A DNA stretch of 64,000 bases from an uncultured Alsobacter sp. (GTDB taxonomy: Bacteria; Pseudomonadota; Alphaproteobacteria; Rhizobiales; Beijerinckiaceae). Location: NCBI RefSeq assembly GCF_945952055.1, contig NZ_CAMFHB010000006.1:1-64000 (forward strand), in the 5' to 3' direction. Numbering within the stretch: position 1 is the stretch's first letter; every line of letters starts with the position of its first letter. Made by a program: the position numbers and the translations under genes. Below are positions 25,596 to 35,135 of this stretch, piece after piece. A model generated the notes under the pieces. It made no database searches. It was not told the DNA's origin and was given only the letters and a program-made list of their open reading frames with translations.

Positions 25596-26483
25596 TCAGC
25601 CGATGTCTGAACGGGGATCGAAGGCGTCGCGCAGGCCGTCGCCGACGAAATTGGTGGCCATGACGGTGACGACGAGCGCGGCGCCCGGCGTCAGCCATTG
25701 CCAGGGGAACTGCTCGAGCACGAGCACGCTGCGGGCGCCGTTGAGCATGTTGCCCCAGCTCGCGTCCGGCGGTGGCACGCCGAGGCCGAGGAAGGAGAGG
25801 CCGGCTTCCAGGAGCACGGCGTTGGCGATCTGGAGCGTGGCGTAGACGACGAGCACGTCGAGCGTGTTGGGAAGGCCGTGGCGCAGCACGAGGTGCCAGG
25901 TGCCGGCACCCATGTTGCGGGCCGCGAGCACGAAGTCGCGCTCGCGCAACTCCAGCAGGCGGGCCCGGGCGAGGCGGGCGAGGATCGGCCAGGAGAGGAG
26001 CGCGATGACGAGGATCGTCGGGCCGATGCCGGGGCCCGTGATCGAAGCCAGCACCAGCAGCAGCACGATCGGCGGCAGCGTCATGGCGAGGTCGACGATG
26101 CGCATGATCACGGCGTCGACGAGCTTGCCGCCGAAGGCGGCGAGCGCGCCCATCAGGAAGCCGATGACGAGGGAAATCGACACCGCGCCGATCGCCACGG
26201 AGAGCGAGATTCGCCCGCCTTCGAGAAGCCGCGCGAAAACGTCGCGGCCGACGCCGTCGGTGCCGAGCCAGTGCTTGGCGCTGGGCGGCTTGTTGAGGGC
26301 GAGGAGATCGATGGCGTTGGGCGAGAGCCCCAGCAGGGTTGGCCCCAGCAGGATGGTGCCGACGAGGACCGCCAGCACGACGAATCCGGCCACGGCCGGC
26401 CTGTTGCCCAGGAAGCGACCGAGCGCGCGCCCGGTGGGCGTTTCGCGGAAGGCCGGGGCCCGGCTGTGCAGCGCCACGCTCAT
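25596..26483 (-). CDS. Peptide/nickel-type ABC permease, DppC-like (second system)
   Basis: A 295-residue permease. [17 protein letters not shown] near residue 70 marks the periplasmic loop of the C-type permease; the EAA loop is [21 protein letters not shown]; the C-terminal part has [17 protein letters not shown] and ends [12 protein letters not shown]. Five to six membrane helices fit an importer. Its ATG overlaps the DppB-like stop by four bases. Confidence 0.92.
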   Translation of the reverse strand: MSVALHSRAPAFRETPTGRALGRFLGNRPAVAGFVVLAVLVGTILLGPTLLGLSPNAIDLLALNKPPSAKHWLGTDGVGRDVFARLLEGGRISLSVAIGAVSISLVIGFLMGALAAFGGKLVDAVIMRIVDLAMTLPPIVLLLVLASITGPGIGPTILVIALLSWPILARLARARLLELRERDFVLAARNMGAGTWHLVLRHGLPNTLDVLVVYATLQIANAVLLEAGLSFLGLGVPPPDASWGNMLNGARSVLVLEQFPWQWLTPGAALVVTVMATNFVGDGLRDAFDPRSDIG

Positions 26484-27439
26484 GCGATCTTGATCCTGGG
26501 ATCGACGACCGCGTAGGCGAGGTCGGTGAGGATGTTGGCCGCCAGCACGCAGGCGCCGACGACGAGCGTCGAGGCCATGATCACCGGATAGTCGCGGTTC
26601 TCGACGGCGTTGATGAGCATGAGGCCCATGCCCGGCCAGTTGAACACGCTCTCGATGAAGATCGCGCCGCCGACGGCCGCGCCGAGCGTCGAGCCGATGA
26701 GGGTCACGACGGGCAGCAGCGCGTTGCGCACGGCGTGCTTCACGATCACCCAGCGCTCGCGCACGCCCTTGGAGCGGGCGGTGCGGACGTAATCCTGGTT
26801 CAGCACCTCGATCAGCGAGGCGCGCATGTAGCGCATGATCAGCGCCGCGTGGCCGATGGACAGGAGAAGCGCGGGCAGCGCGAGGTGGCGCAAGAGGTCG
26901 CCCGTGGTCGGCGCGAGCCCGGGCGTGCGCATGCCGCCGGAGGGCGCCCAGCCGAGGTTGACCGAGAACACGAAGAGCCCGACGAGCGCGGTCAGGAAGG
27001 CCGGACTGGAGATGCCGACGAAGGCCGGCAGCGACAGGCCGACATCGATCACGCGGCCGCGGTTCACACCCGCGAGAATTCCCGCGGATACACCGATGAC
27101 GATGGCCACCAGCAGGCCCGAGCCCATCAGCAGCAGTGTCGGTCCGACGCGCTCCGCGATCAGGCGCGCCACGGGCTCGTGGTTGCGCTGCAGGGAGTAG
27201 CCGAGGTCGCCGGCCAGCACCTGCTTCATCCAGGCGAGGTACTGGACCGGGATCGGCTGGTCGAGGCCGAGGCGCGCGCGCGTGGCGGCGAGTTCGGCCG
27301 GCGACATCGGCGCCGACGGGTCGATATAGGCATCCACCGGATCGCCGGGGGCGAGCCGCAGCAGTGCGAACACGAGCATGCTCAGCGCGACGAGCATCAC
27401 GCAGCCCATGCCGATGCGGCGGAGGATGTAGAGGCCCAT
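26480..27439 (-). CDS. Peptide/nickel-type ABC permease, DppB-like (second system)
   Basis: A 319-residue permease starting [21 protein letters not shown], the usual DppB N-terminus. [12 protein letters not shown] near residue 30, the EAA loop [22 protein letters not shown] and the ending [14 protein letters not shown] are diagnostic. I reject the longer frame to 27484 because its extra codons run into a palindromic repeat. The repeat occupies the gap between this gene and the upstream binding-protein gene. Confidence 0.92.
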   Translation of the reverse strand: MGLYILRRIGMGCVMLVALSMLVFALLRLAPGDPVDAYIDPSAPMSPAELAATRARLGLDQPIPVQYLAWMKQVLAGDLGYSLQRNHEPVARLIAERVGPTLLLMGSGLLVAIVIGVSAGILAGVNRGRVIDVGLSLPAFVGISSPAFLTALVGLFVFSVNLGWAPSGGMRTPGLAPTTGDLLRHLALPALLLSIGHAALIMRYMRASLIEVLNQDYVRTARSKGVRERWVIVKHAVRNALLPVVTLIGSTLGAAVGGAIFIESVFNWPGMGLMLINAVENRDYPVIMASTLVVGACVLAANILTDLAYAVVDPRIKIA

Positions 27440-27485
27440 GGGTGTGTTCGGGAGCCCGTTGGGATCAGGTGGCCATCTCTCCACC

Positions 27486-27586
27486 CGTCCTGCCCGGGCT
27501 TGGCCCGGGCATCCACGACTTGGCCGGGGCAGGGTGGCGTGTCCCCGCCGAAGTCGTGGGTGGCCGGGCCAAGCCCGGCCATGACG
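27486..27586. repeat. Intergenic palindromic repeat, copy 2
   Basis: A ~101-bp copy, the longest, with a 13-base larger centre between the inner arms CCACGACTT and AAGTCGTGG. It lies inside the second ABC operon, between the binding-protein and DppB-like genes, where a hairpin could stabilise upstream mRNA or attenuate permease expression. Confidence 0.85.
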
Positions 27587-27612
27587 GTGAAAAGGGGGGA
27601 GCGGAACTCAGA

Positions 27613-29202
27613 TCAGGGCGTCACCGACCAGTTCTGGGCCTTCTGGTCGTAGGGGCCGCCGGCGGGGGCCGGGAGCCAGACGAGGTCCTTGGCCTTGGTC
27701 GAGACGACGCCGTAGCGCTTGGCCACCCACATCGTGCCCCACGGGACCGACTTGTTCATCGCCTTGCAGACGTCCTGGTAGCGGGACGCGAGCTTGTTGT
27801 CGTCGGTCTCGGCGAGCGCCGCGTCGAGGGCCGACGTCACGCCGGCATCGCGCACGCGGGCGACGTTGCCGCCGGCCGGCGGGATCTGCTTCTCGTTGAT
27901 GGCGACGTTGATGCCCGACGGGTCGGGGCCGATCTGGATGCCGGCATAGACGACCGGGTACTGCGTCCAGTCCGGCGTCGCCGCGTAGACGGTGCCGTTG
28001 TAGGTGGCGACGTCGACGGCCTTCGGCACGATGTTGATGCCGACCTGGGCGAGCATGGCCTGCATGGCGGCCATGATGTTCACCTGCTGAGGCGCCGTGT
28101 AGTAGCTGAGCAGCGTGATCGGCTTGGCGCCGTTGATCTGGTCCCAGCCGGCTTCCTTCAGGAGCGCCTTGGCCTTGTCGGGGCTGTAGGCGTAGGGCTC
28201 GATGCCCGAGGGCACCAGATGGTCGGCCACGTAGCCGCAGTTGGCGGGCTTGGCGGCGCCGCCGAAGAGGCTGGCGATGATCGCGTTGCGGTCGATGGCG
28301 TACAGCACCGCCTTGCGCACGCGCTCGTCCTTCCACAGCGGGGCGTCGCCGTTGAAGCCGAGATAGTTCACGACGTAGCTGTCGCCCTCGACGACGCGGA
28401 AGGCATTGTTGCCGGCGAAGGTCTTGGCGTCGTCCGCCTCGACGTAGCTCACCTGGATCTCGCCGGACTTCAGGGCGGCCGCCGCGGTGGCGGTGGTCTT
28501 GAAGTAGCGGTTCACCAGTCCGTCCACCTTCGGCTTGCCGCCGCGGTAGTCGGCGTTGGCGGCGAGCTCGACATACTGGTCGGTCTCGTACTTCACCCAC
28601 TTGAACGGGCCGGTGCCGACCGGGGTCTTCGACCACCACTCGTGCTTGGCGAGCGCGTCGACCGGGATGGCCGAGAGCTGGTGGGCGGGCAGCATCATCA
28701 GCTTGGTGAGCGTGTCCATCAGGCCGGCGTTGGGCGCCGAGAGCTTGATGACGGCGGTCTGCGCGTCGGGCGTCTCGACGTCTTTCACGGCGTTCAGGCG
28801 GGCGCCGAACACCGAGCCGGACTTCGCGTCCTTGGCGAGGCCGAGGGTGAACTTCACGTCGGCGGAGGTGAAGGGCTTGCCGTCATGCCACTTGGCGTCG
28901 GCGGCCAGCTTGAAGGTGTAGGTCAGCTTGTCCGGGCTCACCTGCCAGGAGGTGGCGAGTGCCGGCGCGATCTTCTCGAGCTTCGCGTCGTAGACGATCA
29001 GCGGCTCGTAGTAGGTCGACAGCCAGGTGAAGCCGGCGCTCGCCGACATCGGGTTGAAGTTGCCCTGGAAGCCGCCCGGGCCGACGTCGAAGCCGCCGGA
29101 GATGACGGTCTTGGTCTGAGCGAAGGTCGGTGCGGCGGCGAGGCTCGCCAGCGCCGTGCCGAGCGCGAGGGCGAGGAGACGAGTGCGATGCAGTCCAGCC
29201 AT
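27613..29202 (-). CDS. Extracellular solute-binding protein, family 5 (second system)
   Basis: A 529-residue periplasmic binding protein. The signal peptide LLALALGTALASLAAAPTFAQ is followed by mature TKTVISGG. Family-5 landmarks include TYTFKLAADAKWHDGKPFTSADVKFTL near residue 95 and LLKEAGWDQINGAKP near residue 340. GGGGGAAG six bases before the ATG at 29202 fixes the start. It follows the GntR gene by 17 bases, so regulator and transporter are probably co-transcribed. It differs clearly from the 12.6-kb binding protein, so the two importers likely have different ligands. Confidence 0.9.
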   Translation of the reverse strand: MAGLHRTRLLALALGTALASLAAAPTFAQTKTVISGGFDVGPGGFQGNFNPMSASAGFTWLSTYYEPLIVYDAKLEKIAPALATSWQVSPDKLTYTFKLAADAKWHDGKPFTSADVKFTLGLAKDAKSGSVFGARLNAVKDVETPDAQTAVIKLSAPNAGLMDTLTKLMMLPAHQLSAIPVDALAKHEWWSKTPVGTGPFKWVKYETDQYVELAANADYRGGKPKVDGLVNRYFKTTATAAAALKSGEIQVSYVEADDAKTFAGNNAFRVVEGDSYVVNYLGFNGDAPLWKDERVRKAVLYAIDRNAIIASLFGGAAKPANCGYVADHLVPSGIEPYAYSPDKAKALLKEAGWDQINGAKPITLLSYYTAPQQVNIMAAMQAMLAQVGINIVPKAVDVATYNGTVYAATPDWTQYPVVYAGIQIGPDPSGINVAINEKQIPPAGGNVARVRDAGVTSALDAALAETDDNKLASRYQDVCKAMNKSVPWGTMWVAKRYGVVSTKAKDLVWLPAPAGGPYDQKAQNWSVTP

Positions 29203-29219
29203 GAGTGCTTCCCCCTGTG

Positions 29220-29948
29220 TCACGTTCTGTCGGCCTCAGCGGCCCTTGCGTTGGCGATGACGGCGGATATGCCGTGGTAGTGCCGGGCGAGGCGCAGGCG
29301 CGCCTCGTCCACATCCTTGCGGGCCACGGCCTCCACGATCGCGTCGTGGTCGCGCCAGGTCTGCATGGGGTCTGGGTTGTCGGTGTTGAAGAAGTCCGCG
29401 GCGCGGTCGAAGGCGCGCCAGAAGACGTCGATCAGCCGGATCAGCATCCGGTTGTCGAGGCCGCGGAACAGCACCGCGTGGAAGGCGCGGTCCTCGTCGG
29501 CGAAGCTTTCGCCCTGCTCGGCGCGCCGGCGCATGGCCAGCGTGATGCCGCGCAGTTCCATGAGATCCTGCGCGGGCATGCGCTCGATGGCCTGGCCGAT
29601 CATCGCCGTCTCCAGCGTGCGCCGGATCTCGATGATCTCCTCGATGTCGCGCAGCGACCGCCCGAGCCCATAGGGCAGGTTGTCGATCAGCGCATCGAGG
29701 GAGAAGGCGCGGACGAAGACGCCAATGCCGCGGCGCGTCTCAAGCATGCCGAGCGACTCCAGCGCCTTGATCGCCTCGCGCACGGAGTTGCGGCCGACGC
29801 CGAGGCTGCGGGCGAGGTCGGATTCGGCCGGGAGCGGATCGCCGGCCTTGAGCGTGTTGTCGGCGATGAACTGCTTCAGGCTCTCCTGCACGCTGACGTG
29901 CAGCAGGGGCGGGCGGGGCAGCGGCTTGAGGGCACGGGACGGTGTCAC
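29220..29948 (-). CDS. GntR-family regulator, FadR/FCD subfamily
   Basis: A 242-residue regulator: winged helix-turn-helix at about 15-80 (LPAESDLARSLGVGRNSVREAIKALESLGMLE) and an all-helical FCD effector domain at about 90-230, whose metal-binding residues are suggested by His156 region (EDRAFHAVLFRG) and His near 205 and 224. The start is a GTG. As first gene of the second importer operon it probably represses that operon and itself; effectors of FCD regulators are typically small carboxylates. Two operator-like palindromes lie in the 132-bp gap to the divergent Gfo/Idh gene. Confidence 0.88.
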   Translation of the reverse strand: MTPSRALKPLPRPPLLHVSVQESLKQFIADNTLKAGDPLPAESDLARSLGVGRNSVREAIKALESLGMLETRRGIGVFVRAFSLDALIDNLPYGLGRSLRDIEEIIEIRRTLETAMIGQAIERMPAQDLMELRGITLAMRRRAEQGESFADEDRAFHAVLFRGLDNRMLIRLIDVFWRAFDRAADFFNTDNPDPMQTWRDHDAIVEAVARKDVDEARLRLARHYHGISAVIANARAAEADRT

Positions 29949-30011
29949 GGCCTTGGCGTCCTCCTCGCGGCCCGAGGCGTGTCCCGGGCCCTCGCTGCGC
30001 GTATCGGCAGC

Positions 30012-30050
30012 TTGTCAGACGACGGTATCGACTTGTAGGATATCCGTCAA
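30012..30050. promoter_or_regulatory. Candidate operators for the adjacent GntR regulator
   Basis: TTGTCAGACGA (30012-30022) fits the GntR/FadR consensus TNGTNNNACNA exactly. TTGTAGGATATCCGTCAA (30033-30050) is an imperfect 18-bp palindrome around GGATATCC. Both lie between the divergent GntR and Gfo/Idh genes, so one regulator could control both directions. Confidence 0.5.
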
Positions 30051-30080
30051 CGGGGCCGCTGACCCCGGCGGGAGGACACG

Positions 30081-31013
30081 ATGCCTTCGATCGTCTTCAT
30101 CGGCCTCGCCCACTGGCACGTCGGGATGCATCTCGCCGGCGCGCGGCGGGCAGGCCTCGACGTGCTCGGGGGATGGGATCCCGATCCGGCCAGGGCCGCC
30201 TCGCACGGCGTGCCGGGCTTCCCCAGCCTCGAGGCTGCCCTGCAGGCCGGGGCGACGCTCGCCTGTGTCACCGGGACGCCTCTCGAAATGCCAGAGCGCC
30301 TGACCCGGACCGCCCAGGCCGGCGTTCCCGCCCTCGTCGAGAAACCCATCGCTCCGACCGGGGCGGCGCTGCGGCAGCTCGCCGAAGAGCTGGCGGCCAC
30401 GGGCGCCTGGGTCGCCGTGGCGCTCCCCCACCATGCCGGCCCTCTCTCGACCGTCGATTGCGGCGACGTGCGCCATCTCTCCGTGCGCCTGGTGAACGGC
30501 CGCCCCGCCCGGTATCGGGACTGGGGCGTGCCCTGGGTGCTCGATCCGGCCGTGGGCGGAGGCGGCGCCCTGCGCAATCTGGGTGTGCACGGCCTGGATC
30601 TCGCCCGGCTGCTGCTGGGTCCGCAGGTCCGCGTGACCGGGGCCAGCCTGCGGCGCTGGCACGGCGAGGCGGTGGAGGACCACGCCGTCGTTCACCTCGC
30701 CGCGCCGGGCGGAGCCACGGCGACGGTGGAAGCGGGCTACCTGCATCCCGACGACGGAGGCAGTGACTTCGAGGCACGCCTCATGGGCACGGGCGCGGTG
30801 GCCGTCGACACCGGCCATGCCCTCGTCGTGCACGCCTCGTCCGGAGCGATCGAGCATCGACCGGTGACGCCGCAGCCCTCGCGCTACGACGACCTGATGG
30901 CCGACGTCGCGCGGCGGGCCGCGGGAGGGCATCCGCCGGCGGCCTCGCTCCTCGACCTCGCCGGCGCCATGGACCTGATCGACGACGCGTACCGGAAGGC
31001 GGACACGGCATGA
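30081..31013 (+). CDS. Gfo/Idh/MocA-family oxidoreductase
   Basis: A 310-residue NAD(P)-dependent sugar or polyol dehydrogenase-like protein. The N-terminal Rossmann domain is recognisable, and LVEKPIAPTG near residue 84 is the conserved EKP motif with the catalytic Lys. The C-terminal domain has DPAVGGGGALRNLGVHGLDL near 155, giving the GG...G.H pattern. The nucleotide loop is atypical (FIGLAHWHVG rather than GxGxxG), so cofactor use may differ. GGAGG precedes the ATG. It overlaps a second paralogue by four bases and is divergent from a GntR regulator. Confidence 0.85.
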   Translation: MPSIVFIGLAHWHVGMHLAGARRAGLDVLGGWDPDPARAASHGVPGFPSLEAALQAGATLACVTGTPLEMPERLTRTAQAGVPALVEKPIAPTGAALRQLAEELAATGAWVAVALPHHAGPLSTVDCGDVRHLSVRLVNGRPARYRDWGVPWVLDPAVGGGGALRNLGVHGLDLARLLLGPQVRVTGASLRRWHGEAVEDHAVVHLAAPGGATATVEAGYLHPDDGGSDFEARLMGTGAVAVDTGHALVVHASSGAIEHRPVTPQPSRYDDLMADVARRAAGGHPPAASLLDLAGAMDLIDDAYRKADTA

Positions 31014-32005
31014 GCAGCATCGGGGTCGGACTGATCGGCGCGGGATCCTTCGGCGCCCAGCACGCGATGGCGCTGGCCCTGGCCGGCGGCTTCCATCTGG
31101 TGGGGGCCTGTCGCGAGAGCCCGCAGGGCCTGGAGGACTTCATCGCCCGCCATGGAGGGCGCGCCTACAGCGGCACGGCGGACCTCCTCGCCGATCCGGC
31201 GGTCGATGCGGTCGTCATCGCCACGCCGCACGACCGGCACGAGGAGGCGGCGGTCGCCGCGGCGCGGGCCGGCAAGGCGATCCTCCTGGAGAAGCCGCTG
31301 GCCCCGACGCTGGAGGCCTGCGACCGCATTGCCGCGGCGGCGAAGGCCGCCTCCGTGCCGCTGATGATCGGACACGTGCAGCGCTTCGCGGCGCCCCTGG
31401 TTGCGGCCAAGGCCGCACTCGACGCCGGTCGCCTGGGCGCGGTGCGCTTCGGCATGTCGGCGATGGTCAAGCTCTGGATGGAGGCCAACCGCCAGCCCTG
31501 GCACATGCGCAACGCGAGCGGCGGCGGCATGCTCATGACGGCGGGCATCCACGCGCTGGACCGGCTCCTGTGGCTGGTGGGCTCGCCGGTGCACAGCGTC
31601 ACTGCGGTGGCGCAGGCCGCCTTCCACGACCAGGAATCGGACGATTCCGCCCTGCTCCTGCTGCGCTTCGCCAGCGGCGCGGCGGCGACCGTGGCGAGCA
31701 TCGCCTACCGGGACGGAGCACCCTTCGGCGGCACCGAGCTCGTCTGCGAGAACGGCGTGATGCTCATCGATCCGGGTGGTGCGGTGAGGATCGGCAAAGG
31801 CGCGGCCTGGACCGCGCTGGACGTGCCGGAATCGTCCAACACCATGTTCGACGCGCTGGTGTCGGAGTGGCGGGCCTTCGGCCGGCTGATCCGCGAGGGC
31901 GGTCCCAACCCGGTGGACGCGGCGTCCGCGCGCGCGACCATCGCCTGCATCCTGGCCGCGCTGGAGTCGTCCAAACTGTGCCGAGAGGTGGTGCTGGCTC
32001 CCTAG
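31010..32005 (+). CDS. Gfo/Idh/MocA-family oxidoreductase (second)
   Basis: A 331-residue dehydrogenase of the same family but with a canonical dinucleotide loop GLIGAGSFGAQHA at residues 7-19. ILLEKPLAPTLE near 93 holds the catalytic Lys, and SGGGMLMTAGIHALDRLLWL near 165 holds the conserved His. The start overlaps the first gene by four bases, so the two may form a hetero-oligomer or act in sequence on a sugar or inositol-like substrate. The substrate is not determined. A GGATGC/GCATCC hairpin follows the stop codon. Confidence 0.87.
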   Translation: MSSIGVGLIGAGSFGAQHAMALALAGGFHLVGACRESPQGLEDFIARHGGRAYSGTADLLADPAVDAVVIATPHDRHEEAAVAAARAGKAILLEKPLAPTLEACDRIAAAAKAASVPLMIGHVQRFAAPLVAAKAALDAGRLGAVRFGMSAMVKLWMEANRQPWHMRNASGGGMLMTAGIHALDRLLWLVGSPVHSVTAVAQAAFHDQESDDSALLLLRFASGAAATVASIAYRDGAPFGGTELVCENGVMLIDPGGAVRIGKGAAWTALDVPESSNTMFDALVSEWRAFGRLIREGGPNPVDAASARATIACILAALESSKLCREVVLAP

Positions 32006-32022
32006 CCCGCAGGATCGCCGCT

Positions 32023-32042
32023 GGATGCAGTTCCACGCATCC
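32023..32042. terminator. Possible weak hairpin after the dehydrogenase pair
   Basis: Six-base arms GGATGC and GCATCC flank an 8-base spacer in the 108-bp gap between the second dehydrogenase and napE. There is no T-run. It may end the upstream unit or be an operator for the nap genes. I see no FNR/FixK-type TTGAT-N4-ATCAA box in the gap. Confidence 0.3.
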
Positions 32043-32113
32043 GTCGTCGCTGCTCAAATGTGATGGAACCCCCGCGCCGGGCCCGCGTTGCCGGCGAAGG
32101 GGAGGCGCAGGTC

Positions 32114-32272
32114 ATGAACGCAGAGCCACGGTCTGCGGCGACACGCGAACGCCTGATGTTCGTCGTGCTCGCCGTCGTCATCTGGCCCTTCATCGCCATC
32201 GGCGTGGTTGCCGGCTGGGGCTTCCTGGTCTGGATGTACTATTCCCTCAGCGGCCCGCCGGGACCGGTGTGA
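32114..32272 (+). CDS. napE: NapE, small membrane subunit of the periplasmic nitrate reductase operon
   Basis: A 52-residue protein with one transmembrane helix (FVVLAVVIWPFIAIGVVAGWGFLVWM) and a short ending YYSLSGPPGPV, matching NapE in length and pattern. Its exact role is unknown; it is a frequent first gene of alphaproteobacterial nap operons. AAGGGGAGG about nine bases before the ATG sets this start rather than upstream codons. NapD follows after seven bases. Confidence 0.85.
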   Translation: MNAEPRSAATRERLMFVVLAVVIWPFIAIGVVAGWGFLVWMYYSLSGPPGPV

Positions 32273-32279
32273 GGCCGGC

Positions 32280-32597
32280 ATGCCAGGCGACGTTCCGACC
32301 CGCCGCGACCTGATCACCGGCCGCCTTGCCCAGGCGCCGTCCGACACTCCCGAACTTCACGTGTCGAGCCTGCTCGTCCACGCCCGTCCGGCGGACGTGG
32401 ATGCGATCTCCGCCGCGCTGCAGGCCATGGCGGGCGTCGAGATCCACGGGTCCTCCGCAGGCAAGATCGTCGTGACGCTGGAGACGGCGTCCGAGCACGA
32501 GGTCGTGCAGCGCCTGGGAGCGATCTCCGAGCTTCCGGGCGTGCTCTCGGCCACCCTCGTCTACCACCATTTCGAGCCCGACCGCGACGCTGGCTAG
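32280..32597 (+). CDS. napD: NapD, chaperone for NapA maturation
   Basis: A 105-residue cytoplasmic chaperone that binds the NapA twin-arginine signal and holds it until the molybdenum cofactor is inserted. The family pattern is visible in LHVSSLLVHARPADVDAIS near residue 25, GVEIHGSSAGKIVVTLE and the GVLSATLVYHH end. The N-terminus is somewhat longer than in enterobacteria. GAGG precedes the ATG. It lies directly upstream of napA. Confidence 0.9.
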   Translation: MPGDVPTRRDLITGRLAQAPSDTPELHVSSLLVHARPADVDAISAALQAMAGVEIHGSSAGKIVVTLETASEHEVVQRLGAISELPGVLSATLVYHHFEPDRDAG

Positions 32598-32606
32598 GAG
32601 GCCGCC

Positions 32607-35135
32607 ATGGACCTGTCCCGCCGTTCGTTCCTCAAGGCCCAGGCGGCTGCCGCGGCCGCCTCGGTCGCCGGTGTCGACCTGCCGGCGCAGGCCCAGAATC
32701 TCTCGGCGGGCGACGCCATCCAGCTCAAGTGGTCGAAGGCGCCGTGTCGCTTCTGCGGCACCGGCTGCGGCGTGATGGTGGGCGTGAAGGACGGTCGTGT
32801 GGTCGCGACCCATGGCGACATGCAGGCGGAGGTCAATCGCGGCCTCAACTGCGTGAAGGGCTATTTCCTCTCCAAGATCATGTACGGGGCCGACCGGCTC
32901 ACCACGCCGCTGATGCGGGTGCGCGACGGGCGCTTCGACAAGTCCGCGGACCTGCAGCCCGTGACATGGGACGCGGCCTTCGACGAGATGGCGCGGCAGT
33001 GGAAGCGCGTGCTGAAGGACAAGGGTCCGAAGGCCGTCGGCATGTTCGGCTCGGGTCAGTGGACGATCTTCGAGGGCTACGCCGCGACCAAGCTGATGCG
33101 GGCGGGCTTCCGCTCCAACAACCTCGATCCGAACGCCCGCCACTGCATGGCCTCGGCGGCCGTCGCCTTCATCCGCACCTTCGGCATGGACGAGCCGATG
33201 GGCTGCTACGACGACTTCGACAACGCCGACGCCTTCGTGCTCTGGGGCTCGAACATGGCGGAGATGCACCCGATCCTTTGGACCCGGATCATCGACCGCA
33301 GGCTCAGCCACGCGAAGGCGCGCATCGCGACGCTCTCCACCTACGAGCACCGCACCACGGACCTCTCCGACGACGCCCTGATCTTCAAGCCGGGGACCGA
33401 TCTCGCGATCCTCAACTTCATCGCCAACCACATCATCCGCACCGGGGCGGTGAACCGCGCCTTCGTCGACGCCCACGTGAACTTCAGGATGGCCAACACC
33501 GACATCGGCTACGGGCTCAGGCCCGAGCACGTGCTGGAGCAACGCGCCTCGCACGCGGCGGAAGCGGCGGCCTCGCAGCCGTCGAACTTCGACGCTTATG
33601 CGCGCATGGTCGCCGACTACACGGTGGAGAAGGCCGCGGCCCTGAGCGGCGTGCCGCAGGAGCGGCTCATGGCGCTGGCCCGCATGTATGCCGATCCGGG
33701 CACGCGGGTGATGTCGCTGTGGACCATGGGGTTCAACCAGCACGTCCGCGGCGTCTGGGCCAACCACCTCGTCTACAACCTGCATCTTCTCACGGGCAAG
33801 ATCTCGGAGCCGGGCAACGGGCCGTTCTCGCTCACCGGCCAGCCCTCCGCCTGCGGCACGGCCCGCGAGGTCGGCACCTTCGCTCATCGGCTGCCGGCCG
33901 ACATGCAGGTCAACAATCCCGAGCACCGGCACCATGCCGAGGAGATCTGGAAACTGCCGGCCGGGCTGCTCAACGGCGAGATCGGCTACCACGCCGTGCA
34001 GCAGGACCGCATGCTGAAGGACGGCAAGCTCAACGCCTACTGGATCCTATGCAACAACAACCTCCAGACGGCGCCGAACACAACGCAGGAGACCTATCCC
34101 GGCTACCGCAACCCGGCGAATTTCGTGGTCTGCTCCGACCCCTATCCGACGGTCACCGCGCTCGCCGCCGACGTGGTGCTGCCGACCGCGATGTGGGTCG
34201 AGAAGGAGGGCGCCTACGGCAATGCCGAACGGCGCACGCACATGTGGCGCCAGCTCGTGTCGGCGCCCGGCCAGGCGCGCTCCGATCTCTGGCAGCTGAT
34301 GGAATTCTCCAAGCGCTTCACGACGGAGGAGGTCTGGCCCGAAGACGTTCTGGCGGCCAACCCGGCCTACAAAGGCAAGACCCTGTTCGACGTGCTGTGG
34401 CGCAATGGGAGCGTCGATGCGTTCCCGGTCTCGCAGACCGCGGCCGACTACGACAACGCCGAGTCGAAGGCCTTCGGCTTCTACGTCCAGAAGGGGCTGT
34501 TCGAGGAGTATGCGAGCTTCGGGCGCGGCCACGGCCACGACCTCGCGCCCTTCGACCGCTACCACGAGGTCCGTGGACTGCGCTGGCCCGTCGTCGACGG
34601 CAAGGAGACGCGCTGGCGCTACCGCGAGGGCCACGACCCCTATGTGGAGAAGGGCAGCGGCTGGCAGTTCTACGGCAACGGCGACAAGCGGGCGATCGTC
34701 ATGGCCGCGCCCTACGAGCCGCCCGCCGAGCCTCCGGACCAGGACTTCGACCTCTGGCTCGTGACGGGGCGCGTGCTCGAGCACTGGCATTCCGGCTCCA
34801 TGACCATGCGCGTGCCCGAGCTCTACCGGGCCTTCACCGGCGCGGTCATGTTCATGCACCCCGACGACGCGCAGAAGCGGGGTCTCAGGCGCGGGCAGGA
34901 GGTGCGCATCGTGTCGCGGCGCGGCGAGATCCGGTCGCGGCTCGAGACCCGCGGCCGCAACAAGATGCCGCCGGGACTCGTCTTCGTGCCGTTCTTCGAC
35001 GCGAGTCAGTTGATCAACAAGGTGACGCTCGACGCGACCGATCCGATCTCCAAGCAGACCGATTTCAAGAAGTGCGCGGTCAAGGTGATCGGCGTCGCCA
35101 CGGCCCAGGGTGGTCCCGCGGGGAACGAGCCATGA
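32607..35135 (+). CDS. napA: Periplasmic nitrate reductase catalytic subunit NapA
   Basis: An 842-residue molybdo-bis-MGD enzyme that reduces nitrate to nitrite in the periplasm. Residues 4-9 (SRRSFLK) are the twin-arginine signal. Cys47, Cys50, Cys54 and Cys82 (CRFCGTGC...NC) hold the 4Fe-4S cluster, and Cys180 in NARHCMASA is the expected molybdenum ligand. Length is typical. TAGGAGG precedes the ATG; its stop overlaps napB by four bases. The operon order is E-D-A-B-C, lacking napF and napGH, so electrons should come from quinol through NapC to NapB. Confidence 0.97.
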   Translation: MDLSRRSFLKAQAAAAAASVAGVDLPAQAQNLSAGDAIQLKWSKAPCRFCGTGCGVMVGVKDGRVVATHGDMQAEVNRGLNCVKGYFLSKIMYGADRLTTPLMRVRDGRFDKSADLQPVTWDAAFDEMARQWKRVLKDKGPKAVGMFGSGQWTIFEGYAATKLMRAGFRSNNLDPNARHCMASAAVAFIRTFGMDEPMGCYDDFDNADAFVLWGSNMAEMHPILWTRIIDRRLSHAKARIATLSTYEHRTTDLSDDALIFKPGTDLAILNFIANHIIRTGAVNRAFVDAHVNFRMANTDIGYGLRPEHVLEQRASHAAEAAASQPSNFDAYARMVADYTVEKAAALSGVPQERLMALARMYADPGTRVMSLWTMGFNQHVRGVWANHLVYNLHLLTGKISEPGNGPFSLTGQPSACGTAREVGTFAHRLPADMQVNNPEHRHHAEEIWKLPAGLLNGEIGYHAVQQDRMLKDGKLNAYWILCNNNLQTAPNTTQETYPGYRNPANFVVCSDPYPTVTALAADVVLPTAMWVEKEGAYGNAERRTHMWRQLVSAPGQARSDLWQLMEFSKRFTTEEVWPEDVLAANPAYKGKTLFDVLWRNGSVDAFPVSQTAADYDNAESKAFGFYVQKGLFEEYASFGRGHGHDLAPFDRYHEVRGLRWPVVDGKETRWRYREGHDPYVEKGSGWQFYGNGDKRAIVMAAPYEPPAEPPDQDFDLWLVTGRVLEHWHSGSMTMRVPELYRAFTGAVMFMHPDDAQKRGLRRGQEVRIVSRRGEIRSRLETRGRNKMPPGLVFVPFFDASQLINKVTLDATDPISKQTDFKKCAVKVIGVATAQGGPAGNEP

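Noticed and set aside
32005..32114. FNR/FixK-type box ahead of the nap operon
   Set aside because: I looked for TTGAT-N4-ATCAA and found no acceptable match. Only a GGATGC/GCATCC hairpin is present.
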